64,000 nt of DNA, from positions 310,001 through 374,000 of the forward strand of contig JAHDNF010000003.1 in assembly GCA_018435605.1 (NCBI GenBank), given 5' to 3'. The DNA is from a bacterium (GTDB taxonomy: Bacteria; Auribacterota; Auribacteria; Auribacterales; Auribacteraceae). Under the pieces are notes generated by a model. That model was not told the origin of the DNA, searched no databases, and was given only the letters and a program-made list of their open reading frames with translations. The translations under genes and the position numbers were made by a program. Below are positions 22,390 through 37,300 of this stretch, piece after piece; within the stretch, counting starts at the first letter, position 1; each line of letters begins with the position of its first letter.

Positions 22390-25300
22390 ATATGCCGTGT
22401 TGGAGTAGAATACTAAAAAAACTGTTCTTTCTGGTTGGCGTAATCATCACAATTGAATCTGGTTTTATGGTGTGTACGTATTCCCAGAACAATCAACCCG
22501 GAGAAAATTCTCCGCCGGTTGTGCAACGAATTGAGATAGGATCATTTTTCAATTCGTTTACTGAACGCCTCTTGGTAAACTTTCATGTATGGGATGATAG
22601 CGGAATACGAAGTATAGAAGTCAGTATTATAGCTCATTCCGATACGTGGATGAATGATCCGAATATCACTGATTCCGAGATTAGAGCTACAGGTAATTTC
22701 TTTGTTTTTGAAGAAACTGTGGATGCCCCTAATCCGGAAGACAGAAAAATCATTGTTATGGAAGATATTGTTCTGCCCGATGGAGCTGATGAGACGTTAG
22801 GTATACCTGAAGATGCTTTTCTTACTATTACAGCAAAAGCAACGGATATAGACGGCGTTGAGTCGGAAATTGTACAAAAGGTTGTATATCAGGATTTTGT
22901 CAATTATCTCGAGGGTGTCGCTGTTACCAGTTACTATGATGAGATGGAAGATGAACAATATATTATTGGAGGTGTATTGTTCAATGATGTGACTCTTATC
23001 AAATCGTTTAAGATTGAGGTAATAGGCGTATCTCTTTCGGTGTTCAATGCGGCTAACAGGGTATGGGACAACATAGAGCGTCAGGCATTCTGTTTTCAGA
23101 CTCGGACGTATGCTATCAGTGATCAGAAGCTTGAGTATGAATTATTTTTTCCGTTGGAAGAGGATTTTGATCTTCCTGAAGACGCTTTGTTGCGGGTATC
23201 CGTATCTATGCGTGATATGGCTGAAAACACAATAGACGCCATGTTTACCAATTATCTGAATAATTCTATTGAAGAGGATTTGCTGGAACTTCGCTTAGAG
23301 CCATCAGATGTTTTTCTCAGCGGTTTTGCCGAAACGCTTCAGTTGCGGGTATACGCAACCTTTTCAAAGTCAGGGGAACGTGAAATTACCCATTCTATAA
23401 ACGGGACAGGTTACTATATTACTCAGGATCCGGAAAATCCGGTTATATCGGTTAGTTCAAATGGTCTGGTTACCGCCATAGGTGATGGAACTGCTCAAAT
23501 TACAGCTATAAACCGAGGCAAAACCGATACTATAAATGTACGTGTCGAGTTAGCTACATCCTTAGAAGCTGTATCTTTGGATCCTCGATCGTTTGATTTT
23601 ACTCATGTTGGCATAACTCACAGGTTGAAGTTATTCGGATATGTTCCGGATGGTCAGGGCGGTTTGAGAGAAATAGATCTGACCGATTCTTCCGTAAACA
23701 CAAGATACAGATCTACCGATTCCAGTATAATTGATGTTACTAACAACGGTTATATGACTTCAAAGGGTATTGGCGGGGCTGATATTACAGTCCAAGTGCT
23801 TGGGCTTGAAGATACTATTCATGTTACAGCAGTCGATGGGCCACCTAGGATTACCGTTATTCCGTCGCTTTATCAAGTCCCTGAAGGTGATACTTTTATG
23901 ATATCCACTGAAGTATGGGATGATTTTGGTGTTAGTAAAGTGAATTTTTATGTTGATGGGTATCCGGTAGCAGAAGATGATAAAGAGCCATTTGAGCTTT
24001 CTATTCAAGCGCCCGAACGTCGTGCCGGTTCAAAAATGCTTTTGAGCGCCAAAGTTATCGATACATCAGGGCAAGAAAGTTGGGCAGAAACCGTAACAAT
24101 ATCTATTGTAAGGCAACCTTATAGCGCATTACCTAAAAGTTTTACAGTTATTCCAAACGAAGTGTTGTACCAGCTTGAAAGTTTACCCGCTCCTCTGGGC
24201 TTCCTTATTCCTCATGTTGGCGACCGCATGTTAACGTCAGTGACATGGCCGTTTCGCATAACTGGCGATGATGAGGTTGTCGATAGGGTAGAATTTTTTG
24301 TTGACGGCAAATCGATCGGCGTTGTGAATTATGCTAATCAATTGCCTCTTGATTTCGAAGGTGGGGGCAGTCAGGGCGGCAATAGCCAGAAACAGCCTCT
24401 GATGATTCCTGTCTGGGAAATCAGGTTTGATCCTATGGATATAGAACCTGGCAGATCTGTAGTTGTGTCTGCGCGTGCATTTGATAAGAAGGGAAATTAT
24501 TCGGTCAGTGAGGCGATCGTGGTTAGAGCGGAACGTGATTTTCCGCCTACTATTCGTTTGCTGGAACCGATAGACCGTAGCTCGGTCATAGAAAATTCGA
24601 AATTGAATATATCAGGACGTATTAGCGACGATACACTGAAAATGGGAACAACCGCAAAATTTTATGTAAATGATCAGGTTGTCTACGAAAGAGCGTTCAA
24701 GGAAGAATATGTTTTGGATGTTTTCTTTAATCCTTATGCGACCGCCGGGACAGTTACTATGTCATATCAGTATCCTGTGCCGGAAGGTAATTTGTATACG
24801 AAATTGCGCATTAGGATGGAGGCAATAGATAAGGAAGGGCAATTAGCGTCAAGCGAAGAACATGAGGTTACGATTATAGCAAATCAGCCTCCTGAGGTGT
24901 TGGTATCCAATCCGTTGCCGGGATCAGAGATTACTACGGGAGATACCGTTATTATAAAAGCAATTGCAGTTGACGATTCGGGAATAATAAGCAATGTGGA
25001 ATTTTTTATCGACGGACAGCCTTTAGGGGCAGACGATACCGCTACAAAGAATATCTACGGTATGCCTGAATATTCTGTGGAGTATTATGTGCCGCTCGAT
25101 AAAGTTGAGGAGTTAATTACCATTACTGCCCGGGCGACTGACGGTACAGGAAAGCGAACATTGTCTACCGAAACAATTGTCGCTATAGTAGCCGATCATA
25201 CATTGCCGACTATACATATTGCATCGCCGCGAAATGACGAGGTATTTCGTGAAACCCAGAACGCATTAGTTTCAGTGGCTGGTTTTGACGATATCGGAGT

Positions 25301-28300
25301 GAAACATGTGAGTATCACTATATCTAAGGAAAATGATCCGGAAGCGGCTCCCATAGAGTACGAAACAACAGATATAGTTATAGTAAATGAGCATTTGAAT
25401 ACTTTCTTTGTCAATTATGTAATCGATAATAGTTATCTTAATGTTGGCGACAGAATCAAGATAGAGGCGACAGCCACGGATAATTCCAATAACACCAATT
25501 TCGCAGTGCCTTTGAGGGTAGACGTTGTTCAAGATAATCCGCCGGAAGTAATTATTCTTCGTCCGTATCCTGAGCAAAAGATTGTCATGGGACAGAAAAC
25601 CACTGTTGACGCCCATGTTATTGATGATGTGGGATTAAATAGAGTTGAGTTGACTGATAATGATGGCAACATATTACAAGTCGATTATCTTCAACCGTTT
25701 CAGTTTGAATATACTGTAGGCACCTATTCTGTAGCGACACCGATAACCCTGAAAGTACGCGCCTTTGATTCGGCAGGCCAAATGGCTACTGACCAAGTGA
25801 CTTTTATAGCTTCGTTTGATACGGAGCCTCCTTATGTTAGCGTTATAGAGCCATACGGCGAAGGATTTGTCGTGTGCGGACGAGCTATCAGCTTGGTTGC
25901 CGGCACATCGGATAATGTAAAGGTAGACCGTGTAAAGTTCAAAGTTACATTTGCCGATGAAACTACCTCAGAATACACTACTTCCAGTGGGCATCTCGAT
26001 TCGGCGGGTGTGTTTACTCTGTTTGCCGTGTCATTCACTTTCCCTCTTTCTCAGGCTGATACAGAGGCTTCCATAGAAGCTACGGCATACGATACTTCAA
26101 ACAACAGCAGTTCACATAAAATATATGTCAAATTGATTCAAGACAGACCTCCTATAGTCGGTATAAACTATCCTTCAGCCGGAGCTACCTATTGGGAAGG
26201 CGAAGTGCTTGATGTAAAGTTTACGGTAAACGATGATTACGGTGTAGCGCAAGTACAGACAGTTTCTGACGGAGTGGTGTATCAGACAAAATCATTACCT
26301 CTTTCAACTGATTGGAAAGAAATATACAAGAAACTAAAAATAGAAACACCGACAAAAATAGAAATGAAAGTACAGGCGCCGCTGGTTGACCTTGTATACG
26401 ATAACGAGGGAAGAGCGCTTGACGTTGAGGCACCTATTATAGTAAGAGCCATTGATGCACACGGCAATGTCGGAAGCGCATTGGTAACTTTGAATGTAAA
26501 AAATGACGTGACCGCTCCTACGGCCAAGATTACAAAACCGACCGGTTCGGTAAGCCTTCTTGAAAATGCTCAAATAACATTTACAGTGGAAACTTCCGAT
26601 GATATTGCTATTAAGGGAGTTAAATTATACAGAGACGGCGTTTACGATTGTTTCTCGGAAAAAATAACAAGCACAAGAGTTGAAGAGATTAAAATACCCA
26701 ATCCGTTGTCTTATGGATATTTGCTTGTAAGCAGAACTACATACTCGATTTTTACCATACAAACAACTATACCGGAAGGTACGGAAAATACAGAGTTAAG
26801 GTATTATGTGCGCTCATACGATAGGGCGGGCAATGATTCTGAACCGTCGAATAATGTCATTGTGAAAGTTATTCCCGATGAGATAGCGCCTAATGTGACT
26901 ATTCAGGCGCCTACGACCGATCAGGAAATAGTAGAAAATACAATGATTACCGTGAATGTGAAAGTAACCGACAACGTAACTCCGGCTGAGGAGATGAGTT
27001 GTTCCGTTAAGGTTGAATATGATAAGCAAAGCACTTCGTATACCGCTCAGTGGGATGACAAAGAAAAAGGATATATCGTCAAATTTATGGCTCCGGAAAA
27101 AGTTGGTACTTTGCGTAAACGTATGCAGATATGGGCTTATGCACAAGATGAATCCGGCAATATAGGCGAATCTTCGCGAAGAAAAGTTTGGATTATGATG
27201 GATCTCGCTCCGACTATTTACTTCAAATCACCGGAAGACGGAACGAAGGTAACGGAACAGCTACAGTATACCGTTAATGCGGTTTCAAAAGATGATGTCG
27301 GATGCCCGCATGTTACTATTTTACAAACCGGCGGAGAACCCGTTGTCAGAGATATTACAACAAATATGCTTGATTCCATGGGTGTATCTGCAAACACGTT
27401 TGCGTTCGTTTACGATGTTTTCCCTGTAGAAACATCACTATCGGTTGTTCATATTGAAAAATATGATGCTATGGATGTTCTTATTGGAGAGTGGAAGTTA
27501 GAGCAGTATAACGGTGTCGACGATGGCGCCGGCGCAATGGTTAAGTTTTCCGATACCGGCTTGGGACTAATTGAAGAAGACAGGCTACACGTTACATTCA
27601 TTCCGTCCGATACCGCGGATGTCGGGTCAGTGGAAGTGGAAGTAAGAATCGGTATCGCTGATTACGATACCACTCCTGGCGATCTTGACGTGATTTCCAA
27701 TCATTATTTGGATACTCCGCCGTTTGTTCTTGATATAACAATCCCTCCTGATGGCGATTCTGTAGTATTGACTGTTTCAGCTTCCGATTCTACGGGTAAT
27801 GCTGTTTCTACAATACTTAAAAAATTGACTATAAAAACACAAACTATTCATATCGGGCAAAATCAAGACGGCAGTATGACTGATGAGAATCCGGAAATAG
27901 ATTATAATCTGATTGCTGAATTGTCTTCCAATAAAATATTAAAAATGTATAACCGCAATCAGCTTTTAAGTAAACTGGCGAAAGAAAAAGGATATGAACT
28001 CAGTAATTTGCCCGTACCTTTGAACAGTTCTCCGTATACAGAGCGTTTTGTGGCTTGCGGAGTAGATACGGCAGGGTATAGGTCGATAGCGGAACCTATA
28101 AATATAATTCATGTTCCGGACACAGTACCTCCGACAATAAAAATTACCAATTATAACAGCGGCGACCGTATTGTAGAAGGATATTGGATAAGAATACGGT
28201 TTACTGCATCGGATAATGTGGGTATAAAAAATACTATGTTGTTTATAGATGGTGCTCAGTCTGCTGTTTTACCTGCAGGAGCCAATACTGTCGAGGTGAG

Positions 28301-31300
28301 GATTCCCGAGGGTAAAGCCGGCTCTACTATGTTGTTCAATATGCGTGCTGTTGACCTAGTTGGAAATATCGGTAAATCAAACGATGTGATCCTTACCATA
28401 ATGCCCGATAGACCGCCGACGGTAAAAATCAACAATTTATCGAATGTATTATGCGGAACGCTTTCCAATCCACATAATCAGCAGGCTATCGGCGGTATAA
28501 AAGTTCTGGAAGGAACTAATGTGAATTTCAGTTCGTTAGTTCAGGATGACGCTGGTCTTGCTAAGATTGAGCTGTTTGTCAATGGAAATCCTGTCAGTAC
28601 GTCGAATATGCCTAAACTCTTTGAAGTGCCTGAAAGGTATTTTCAAGAAAAAGTCAGTTTCAGTCAGCTAGCAACATACGGAATTCCGTTCGGGACAAAC
28701 AATTTTCCTTTTAACTTGAAGATCGTAGCTACGGATATCAAGGGTCAAACCGGTGCTGATGAATTGACTGTTATTTCCGTTAGCGATACTGCTCCTTATG
28801 TAGCTATGGCATCGCCGATACCTGGTCAGGAAATTGTTCAGGGTAAATTTTCTATCGATTTTGAAGTTGTGGCCGCAGATAACCTTGAGCTGGCTTGGGC
28901 TCGTTTTTACATTAATGGTCAGGCGTTAGGGTTCTTATCTAAACCGGCGGAAATCAAGATAGCTAAGTTCGGTTATGTCGATTCGCCTGTTGCTCCGTAT
29001 GTATATGATGAATTCGGGCGTCCTGTGCCTTTTGATCCTCAGGTAGCTGAAGGCGTATTCAGTTTCCCTGCGCCATACGATAATGTCGATCCAAATAATC
29101 CGAGACGTCCGAAGCTGTACAGACAGGAAGTGTATCTGCCGGTCGGTTTGCTTGATGATAATCTGAAAATCAAGATTGGCGTCGAAGTAGCGGATAAGGA
29201 AGGCAACACAACTTATGTCGAACAGGAATTAAATGTCGTTACAGATCAACTGCCTCCGGAATGTAGTTTCTATCGTCCTATTTTAGATTGGGATGCTATC
29301 GAAGGTACGACTATTACAGTTGGTGTTAATGGTCGTGACAACGCCAGAATCAGTATAGTCGAAGTATGGGCTGGTGTCGGGGTTAACCTGCAAACAGGCG
29401 CTATCGACTGGACTAACGGCGGTCTTGGTAAACGAATCTATTATAAAGACGGATTTCCGCTGAAAGATTTTATAGTCGGTTCATGGTATAATGTCGATAT
29501 GCCTCCGCAGGAATTTTTGTTCCAAGTACCGTTCTTAAGCGAATTGGGTATAACCGGTATTAACCGAAAGCCGTTTAACGAGTTTGTCGGCGGTACGCGC
29601 GAACGCTATCACTTTGCCGTACGTGTTTGGGATCATTCAGGAAACGATGGAGTGGCGTGGATTCCGATAGACATAATACCTGATAACAATCCTATTATAG
29701 ATATCATATCTCCGAGGTACGGCACAGAGGTGGTTGAAGGTTCCCGTGTAACAATTGTGACCGAAGCGGCAGATGATGTCGGAGTTCGTTATGTCGATTT
29801 GATGATAAATAACGAGATCGTTCAGTCGCTGGCTGACCCGCCGTTTACTTTTTCTTATTTGGTACCGAAAGGTACTAAGGGAACCACCATTTTAGTTAAT
29901 GCGCGGGCAGTAGATACATTCACGGAAAATACAGGAAATGTAAGTAAAGATGTTCCTGTATTGTTACGTGTTATAGGCGATGACCCGCCGAGTATAGGAA
30001 TAGCCTATCCATTTCCAAATGATACTATATATGAAGGACGTTATTTGCTGGTGCAGGCCGCCGCTATAGATGATGTGGGTATAGTATCGGTCAAATTTTA
30101 TATAAACGATGAGTTGGTATCGACAGATGTCAATCATCCTTATGAAATATTCTGGCGTATACCGTTTGGAAGCGCAGGCAAAGAAATAAAAATCGACGCT
30201 ATTGCCACTGACACTGCTGGCCAAACCAAACAGGCGCAAAGAGTTACTGTTCGTGTAATAAACGACGATCAGCCGCCTGTCGTATCTATTGAAGAACCGG
30301 CCAATTATTCACAGGTCATAGAAGGCACTGAAGTTTATATCAGAGCACTTGCCGAAGATAATGTGTATGTAACTGCCGTGCGTTTCTATGTAGACGGCAT
30401 ACCAATGCACACAGATCTTACTCCTCCGTATGAGTTTACATACGGTGTTCCGAGAGATTCTGCGTTTGATTATTCGGATCCGAATAATCCGATACCCAAA
30501 GTGTTTACGATTAAAGCTGAAGCTATCGACTCGGCAAGCAATAAATCTACAGACGATGTCCAAATAGGCATAGTGAAAGATTTACCGCCTGTCGTAATGA
30601 TTATCAGCCCTAAAAATGGCGATACCGTTGTTGAAGGCCAGAGTATTTTGGTTACAGCCGTCGGCGATGATGATATCGATATCCGAACCGCTACATTTCT
30701 TGCTCAGGAAAAACAGGATGGCGAATATCTTAATCAGGGTGTGGACTTTGTTTTACCTTTTAACTGGTATCTCCACGTTCCGTATGGTACGGCTGGAGAA
30801 ACTAGAAAATTTAAGGTCGTAGCTGAAGATACTGCAGGTCAAGAAACCACGTCATCCATTATAACTATTCGCATAACCGAAGATAAGCCTCCTACATGCG
30901 AATTGCGCAGGCCGCTTGACGGCGCTGTTGTATTCGATGGGTCGGAAGTTATGATTGAGGCTTCAGCCAGAGATGATGTCGAGGTATTTAAAGTTGAATT
31001 TTATGTCAACGGTAAATTGAATGATACCCGTTATACCAACCTTGCCGATGACGGTTTTATTGGCGGAGGCGACGTTTACCGTGGATCTTTTACAGCTCCT
31101 CTCGGCGCTGAAAACAGTTTGTTCAGAGTATACGCGATCGCTTATGACAACCGTGGCCAGAAAACCAAATCTAATGAGAGAGTTGTCGGAACTCTGCGTG
31201 ATACGGTAGCTCCGAATGTAGCGTTATGGTATCCGGCAGACCGGTCTATTATTACTGAGGGTACACAGGTTGATGTTCGCGCTAATTCCGTTGATCTCGG

Positions 31301-34300
31301 TGGTACGGATTCGGTTACATTCTATGTTGACGGCGTAGCCCGCTTTACCGACTATGTGCCTGATCCGACGCTCAAGCATGCCCCATGGTTATACAAGTAT
31401 TTGGTTCCATTTGGAAAACCCGGTCAGGATGTAACATTGACCGCTACTGCTGTAGATCCGTCAGGTAATGTTGGAAGTACTATACCGATCAGTATAGAAA
31501 TCGGTATATCTGCCAGAAGCGCCTTAAATGGTATTCGCAATGTGGAAGTTGCGGATAACACCGTGTATGTAACACGTATTCTAGAAGGAAAAGGAAGAAC
31601 CGAAGCTACATACCACACTAACGTTTGGGGTTTATGCATTTATGATATTATCAGCGCTCCTGAAAACCCTGTGATGTTCAGCATGTTGGATATAGGAAAA
31701 CTAAATCCTTATTCTATACATGTCTCAAAAGAGGGGTATGCGTATTTGACCGCTACGTCCCATTCCGGTTTTTCGATGAATGCTTATTTATATATTATAG
31801 ATGTTCGAAACCCATTTTTTATGGAATTTCAAAGCAGAATAGAATTGCCGCTCGATCAGGCGAACGATGTTAAGGTTATTGACGATTTAGCCTGTGTCGC
31901 GGCTGGTCAGGCTGGCTTACAACTGGTTAATATTCACAATCCGTTTGAGCCTATGACTGTTGGATACCGTGTAACGCCCGGTACCAGTTACGGTATTGAT
32001 CTTAAAGATACTTATGCGTTCATGGCGTCCGGATATGAAGGCTTGAGCGTGATTGATCTTAGCAACCCGAACTTATTTGAAATCGGCTCTATAGATACGT
32101 TCGGATTGGCAAACAGAATTAAAGTGGTAGGTAATCTTGCTTATGTAGCCGGTGAAGCTCCTTATGCGTTGGCTACACCTGAGTCAGGATTGACGATTGT
32201 AGATATAACTAATCCGGCTAATCCGCAGGTGCTTAGCCGGCTTGATTTGAGTCCGGAACGGCGTGATCATCTCTCAGGCGGAACATTCGGTGTAGATGTT
32301 TTAGGCGCTCTGGCGTTTCTTACTACGGAAACTGTAGATCAGGAAGGCAAACTGGTAGAAAGTTTACTTAATGTGGTCAATATAGCCGACCCATTGAATC
32401 CTCAAGTTATAGCGAATGCGAAAGTACCCGGAAAAGCCCGTGATGTCAAGGCAATGAATGAATATGTATTGGTAGCTACTTCCGAAACGGTTTTCGTGTT
32501 TCAAATGCCTTATACAAACGTGATTGCTATTTCTCCGGGCATTGATGAAGAAAATGTGTCTCTTAATACTTCTATTACTATTACCTTTAACGATCAGATC
32601 AATCCTGATTGTGTGGTCAACCCGCAAACAGGCGCATCTTTAGGAACCATTACCTTGCGAGATTTGAGCAGTATAAGCGATGTAAATCCGCAAGGTATTC
32701 TGATCGACGGATTCTTCACATTCGACGGCCCGCATATTATTTATACTCCGTTACAGCCTTTGAGTACATCTACAAGATATGAAGTATTTGTTTCGACTGA
32801 CATAGTAGATTTAAGCGGTCTCGATTACCTTATTACGGAATTTAGAAGTCAGTTTAGGACAATGCGCAATGTAAACGCAATCAAGCCGGAAGTCATCCGC
32901 GCGGTACCGGATTATGGCCCTATGGCCGGAGGCCAGACTATTACAATTGAAGGATATCGATTCCAAGAGGGCGCTACTGTAACCATAGGCGGATTCGCCG
33001 CTACGCAGGTTAATGTATCTCCCGAAGGAAATATCATAACCTGTGTTACTCCGACTAACAACTACGGTCCTGCGGCGATCACGGTTACTAATCCGAGTGG
33101 ATTGTCTCATACACGTTTTGGCGCTTATTTATATTTGATTCCGCTTGAAATTTCGTTCTTAGTGCCGGCTGTAGGTTCTTTAAACGGCGGTAATATGATC
33201 GAAGTTATCGGGTTTGGTTTTGCTCCCGGCGCTACAGTCAAACTTGATGGACGCGATTGTAGCGATGTGGTTGTAGAAAGCACGAGGCGTATAAGGTGCC
33301 GTACACCTAAAGGGGATTTCGGTCCGGCTGATGTTTTGGTTACTAACTCAGACGGTACATCAGCGGTTCTGACCGAAGGGTTCTTATATACCCGTCTGGT
33401 TGTGTCGCAGATGATAGAAAACTACGATTCAGATCTTATAGAAAAGTTTCCGTGTCCGGGCGAGTTGTGCGGATATATCAAGCCGGATTCTATCGATTGG
33501 GATCCTACAGAAATATCACCCGGTATATCTAAAGGAATTGATGTGTACGGAGATTACGCATACATTGCCGTAACAAGCCGTGTAATTTCCGAAGGCGAGA
33601 ATTATCTTGAAACACAGATGAAGAGTGTTGCCGGTACACTGAGTATTATTAATATATCCAGTCCGGAAAATGCGTATCCTGTGGGTGGCGTCGACCTTCC
33701 TGTGTGGTTGAAACCTACTGACGTTGCGGTAACCGAAGCGTATGACGCCGATAAGGGTGAAATGAGGTTATATGCTTACCTTATCGCTGACGTTCATCCT
33801 CTAAACGGCATGGATGCCGCAGGACATCCCGAACTTGTTATGATTGATGTAACGGAACCTACTGCTCCGTTTGTCGTGCTGAATCCGGCCGCTCCTTCAG
33901 GTACTTCAACCGGTCGTATTTATTTTACCGGTCAAGCTATAGGCATAGACGCGGCTAATTCGCTGGGTATTATTGCCGCCGGTAACGCAGGATTGCACTT
34001 TGTAGATGCAAGCGATAAGTATAATCCGTCGGTTGTAGGAACTATGGACCGTGCTGTGATTAAGGGCAAAGAATCTGCATTTAGAGCTCGTTCCGTATAT
34101 GTAGAGGGTGAAAAAGCGTATGTAGTGGCAATCCTTAACTATGGTATTGATCCTGATACAAAACAGGAAAAAGGCGATACACAATTTCTGGTTGTTGATA
34201 TCAGTTCGCCAGCTTTTCCTGTAAAAGGCGTTGTTGATATCGAATCCAATGGTAACTGCCCTATAGTTATAGACAGGGGTATGGCATATAATGCCGGAGG

Positions 34301-37300
34301 TTATGAAAATAGTCTCGAAGTAATAGATATCAGAAACCCGATGCAACCTAGATTGATAGGTTCTCTTGATCCGAATTTGTTTGCCAAAATGCAATTGAAT
34401 TATCAAACCAACATTACCGGAGCAGGTGTAGAAGAAGAAAATGAAGTAGATAAGATGCTGGCGCAACTACTTGGATATTCAAGTAAACAGTTCGCCAACG
34501 GCGTACAAATACTGGGTAACTTGGCTGTGGTTTGTTCTGCTAAATTCGATCCGGATAATCCGCCTGATCCTAGAACATGGCCGGCTATGCTTGAAGGTTA
34601 TGTGCAGGTGATTGACGTGTCGACGCCATCCAATCCTAGGTTGATTGACGCTATGGATTTGATGCCCGGTTTGTTCCCGCGTGATATAGCTATAGGTGAC
34701 AACTATTGTATACTCGTTGCTGAAGAGAAAAAGCATATTCCGGAAAAACGAATAGTCGTCGATGTACCTGAAGGTGTAATCGTTGTCGGATTACCTATTA
34801 TAAATGTGGTTGAGATATCACCGAAACCGGATAAAGTCGCGGTTCCTGTAGACACACATATTCGCGTACGGTTATCGGAACCTGTGGTTTGGAATAAAGC
34901 TACAGGAGACAGCCTTAACGGTAAATTCGTTCTTGCGGAATTATCCGGTTCAGCTATAAATGATATAGTAGTACCTGGTACTATTCAAATTGAGGACAAT
35001 AATGGTGAAGGTATCGCGGTTACCCACGGCAACCGCGAACAGTTCCCTGACGGTATGTGGTATATTCATCCCGAATTGTATCCCGGTACAATGTTTATCA
35101 ATTTTGAGGGAGATTGGGAATATGATCCCTCGGAACCGAACCCGCTTTACGATCCTAATATTGTTTTGGGATATGAGTTCACTTATGTTCCTAGCTCCAA
35201 TTTGCAGACCGGTAAAACGTATGTTGTTAGATTGACATCTGAAAACCGCAGTGCGTTTACGGATTATCCGCTGGTAGGCCCCTATGTAATGAATTTTACT
35301 ACCGCTAATAGCGCGGTGTCATTACAACCGGTCATATTTGAAGTTTCGCCTGACGGCGGTCCTACAGAAGGTGGTACGCAATTAACAATTATCGGTCGCG
35401 ATTTCCAGCAGGGAGCAAGTGTTTTTGTCGGCGGGTTGCCGGCTACCAATGAAGTAGTATCGCAAGACGGTACTACCATAACTTGTACTACGCCTCCTAA
35501 TTTCCAGGGAACTGCTTCCATTAAAGTAATCAATCCGGGTGGCGCTTATGACATCAGGTTCGGTTTGTTTGCGTATATGGAACAGATAAGAGTGTTCTCG
35601 TGTACGCCAGATTACGGACCGGCAATGGGTGGAACAAAAGTTACTGTCAAAGGTAAAGGGTTTATACCTTCGAGTCAGGTGCGTGTATTTTTCAACCGTA
35701 CAACCGATCCTGTTGACGCGAAGATATACGGAGAAGCGACAAGTGTACGTGTAATTTCGTATACCGATCTTGTATGCACAACTCCTAACGGTCTTATCGG
35801 AGACACGGATATCACCGTTGTGAATCCGGGCGGTGTTTCTTATGACGGCCAAGGCAAAATGATATTCCTTGAAGGCAAATATGCCGTACTTCCTGCAGGG
35901 TTCAGGTATATAAAAGGATTGGATTCCAGTTTCAAAATTAAGAGTCCAGCGATTGATTTCAAGATCGAAAGTACATGGGCATTTGTGATGACTACTGGCG
36001 GACTTGAAATCATAAACATACATACTACCAATATAGACCCCGACAAACGCACCAATTTGAATCAATTGGTCGGTGAAGTTAAATTGCCGGGTCGTGCGCG
36101 AGGTATGGAACTTCTGCCACTACGTGATTTGGTTGTAATGTCATATCAATCAGGCCCGAAAGCGCAGGCTGAAACATACTATCATACTGAAGCCGCCAAT
36201 ATGGGTAATGTTGTTATAATCAATGCGGATCAACCGTCGCAACCCTTTATTGTAGCTACACAGACCGAAGTCGGAAATGTTGTCGGCGAAATAGCTGTAC
36301 GCGGAAACCTTATATTCGCCGCGGCTGGTGATGACGGTATGATTGTCATAGATATAGCCACGTTACAAAAACCTTTTATTAATGACTGGATTGATACCCC
36401 TGAACCGGCTTATGGTATTGCTGTACAAGGGGACACATGCGTATTGCTTACCGGTCAGCAGAATTGGTCTACCGGTTCGGTAACTCCGAATACCGGTAAA
36501 GTTTATTTTATCAATATAGGCAGATCAGATTTTCCGATAATAGCCCAATTGGATATTACCGCCCATAAAGCTAACATATATGACAATAAGTTATTCCTTG
36601 CTCGCGAAAGCGAGGGAGTTACTGTAGTGGATATTTCTAATCCTTACAATCCGGTTATAATGGGAACATGGCAAGGCCCGAACACCTCATGGAAAGCATT
36701 GGATAATGTTACAACAAAAACCGGACCGCTACCTGCCTATGATGTTGCTCTGGCAGGGAATCTGGCTTTGACGGCTTACGGTGACCGCAGTATTGGTATG
36801 GTCGACATTTCGCAACTGGAGAACGATGGTTCGATTGTAATTATGGGGTATACTCAGGATCCGGGTAAAGGCCTTACGACACGTGTTGAGGAAACTCTGG
36901 GTACGATATACGGTTTGACGCCGTATTATCTCTATAAATTAAACAATCCTGTTCACAGCATTTCATCATTCTATCCTGACAATGGCGAGGTAGTTCCGAT
37001 TGAATTCGAACAGATTCGAGTTAATTTCAATCAGGAGATAAATCATGCTTCAGTTAACAACTCTACTTTCCAGGTTAATAACCTGACTACCGGCTTGCAA
37101 CTTCTACCTACCGAACCGGGCGGGTTGATTGTCGGCGGCAATACCATCGCGTTATTTACCGATGGCAAGCTGGAAGCTGGATGCGATTATGAAATCAGGG
37201 TAAAGAAAAATCTGCAGGATGAATTCGGTCAGGTATTTTATGGCGACTGGGTATCGAAATTCAAAACGGCAACTATTCCCAACGCTAAAGTTCCTGCTGT

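Noticed and set aside
22386-22500. Giant 2 as a lipoprotein
   Set aside because: FMVC lacks the small residue required before the lipobox cysteine.
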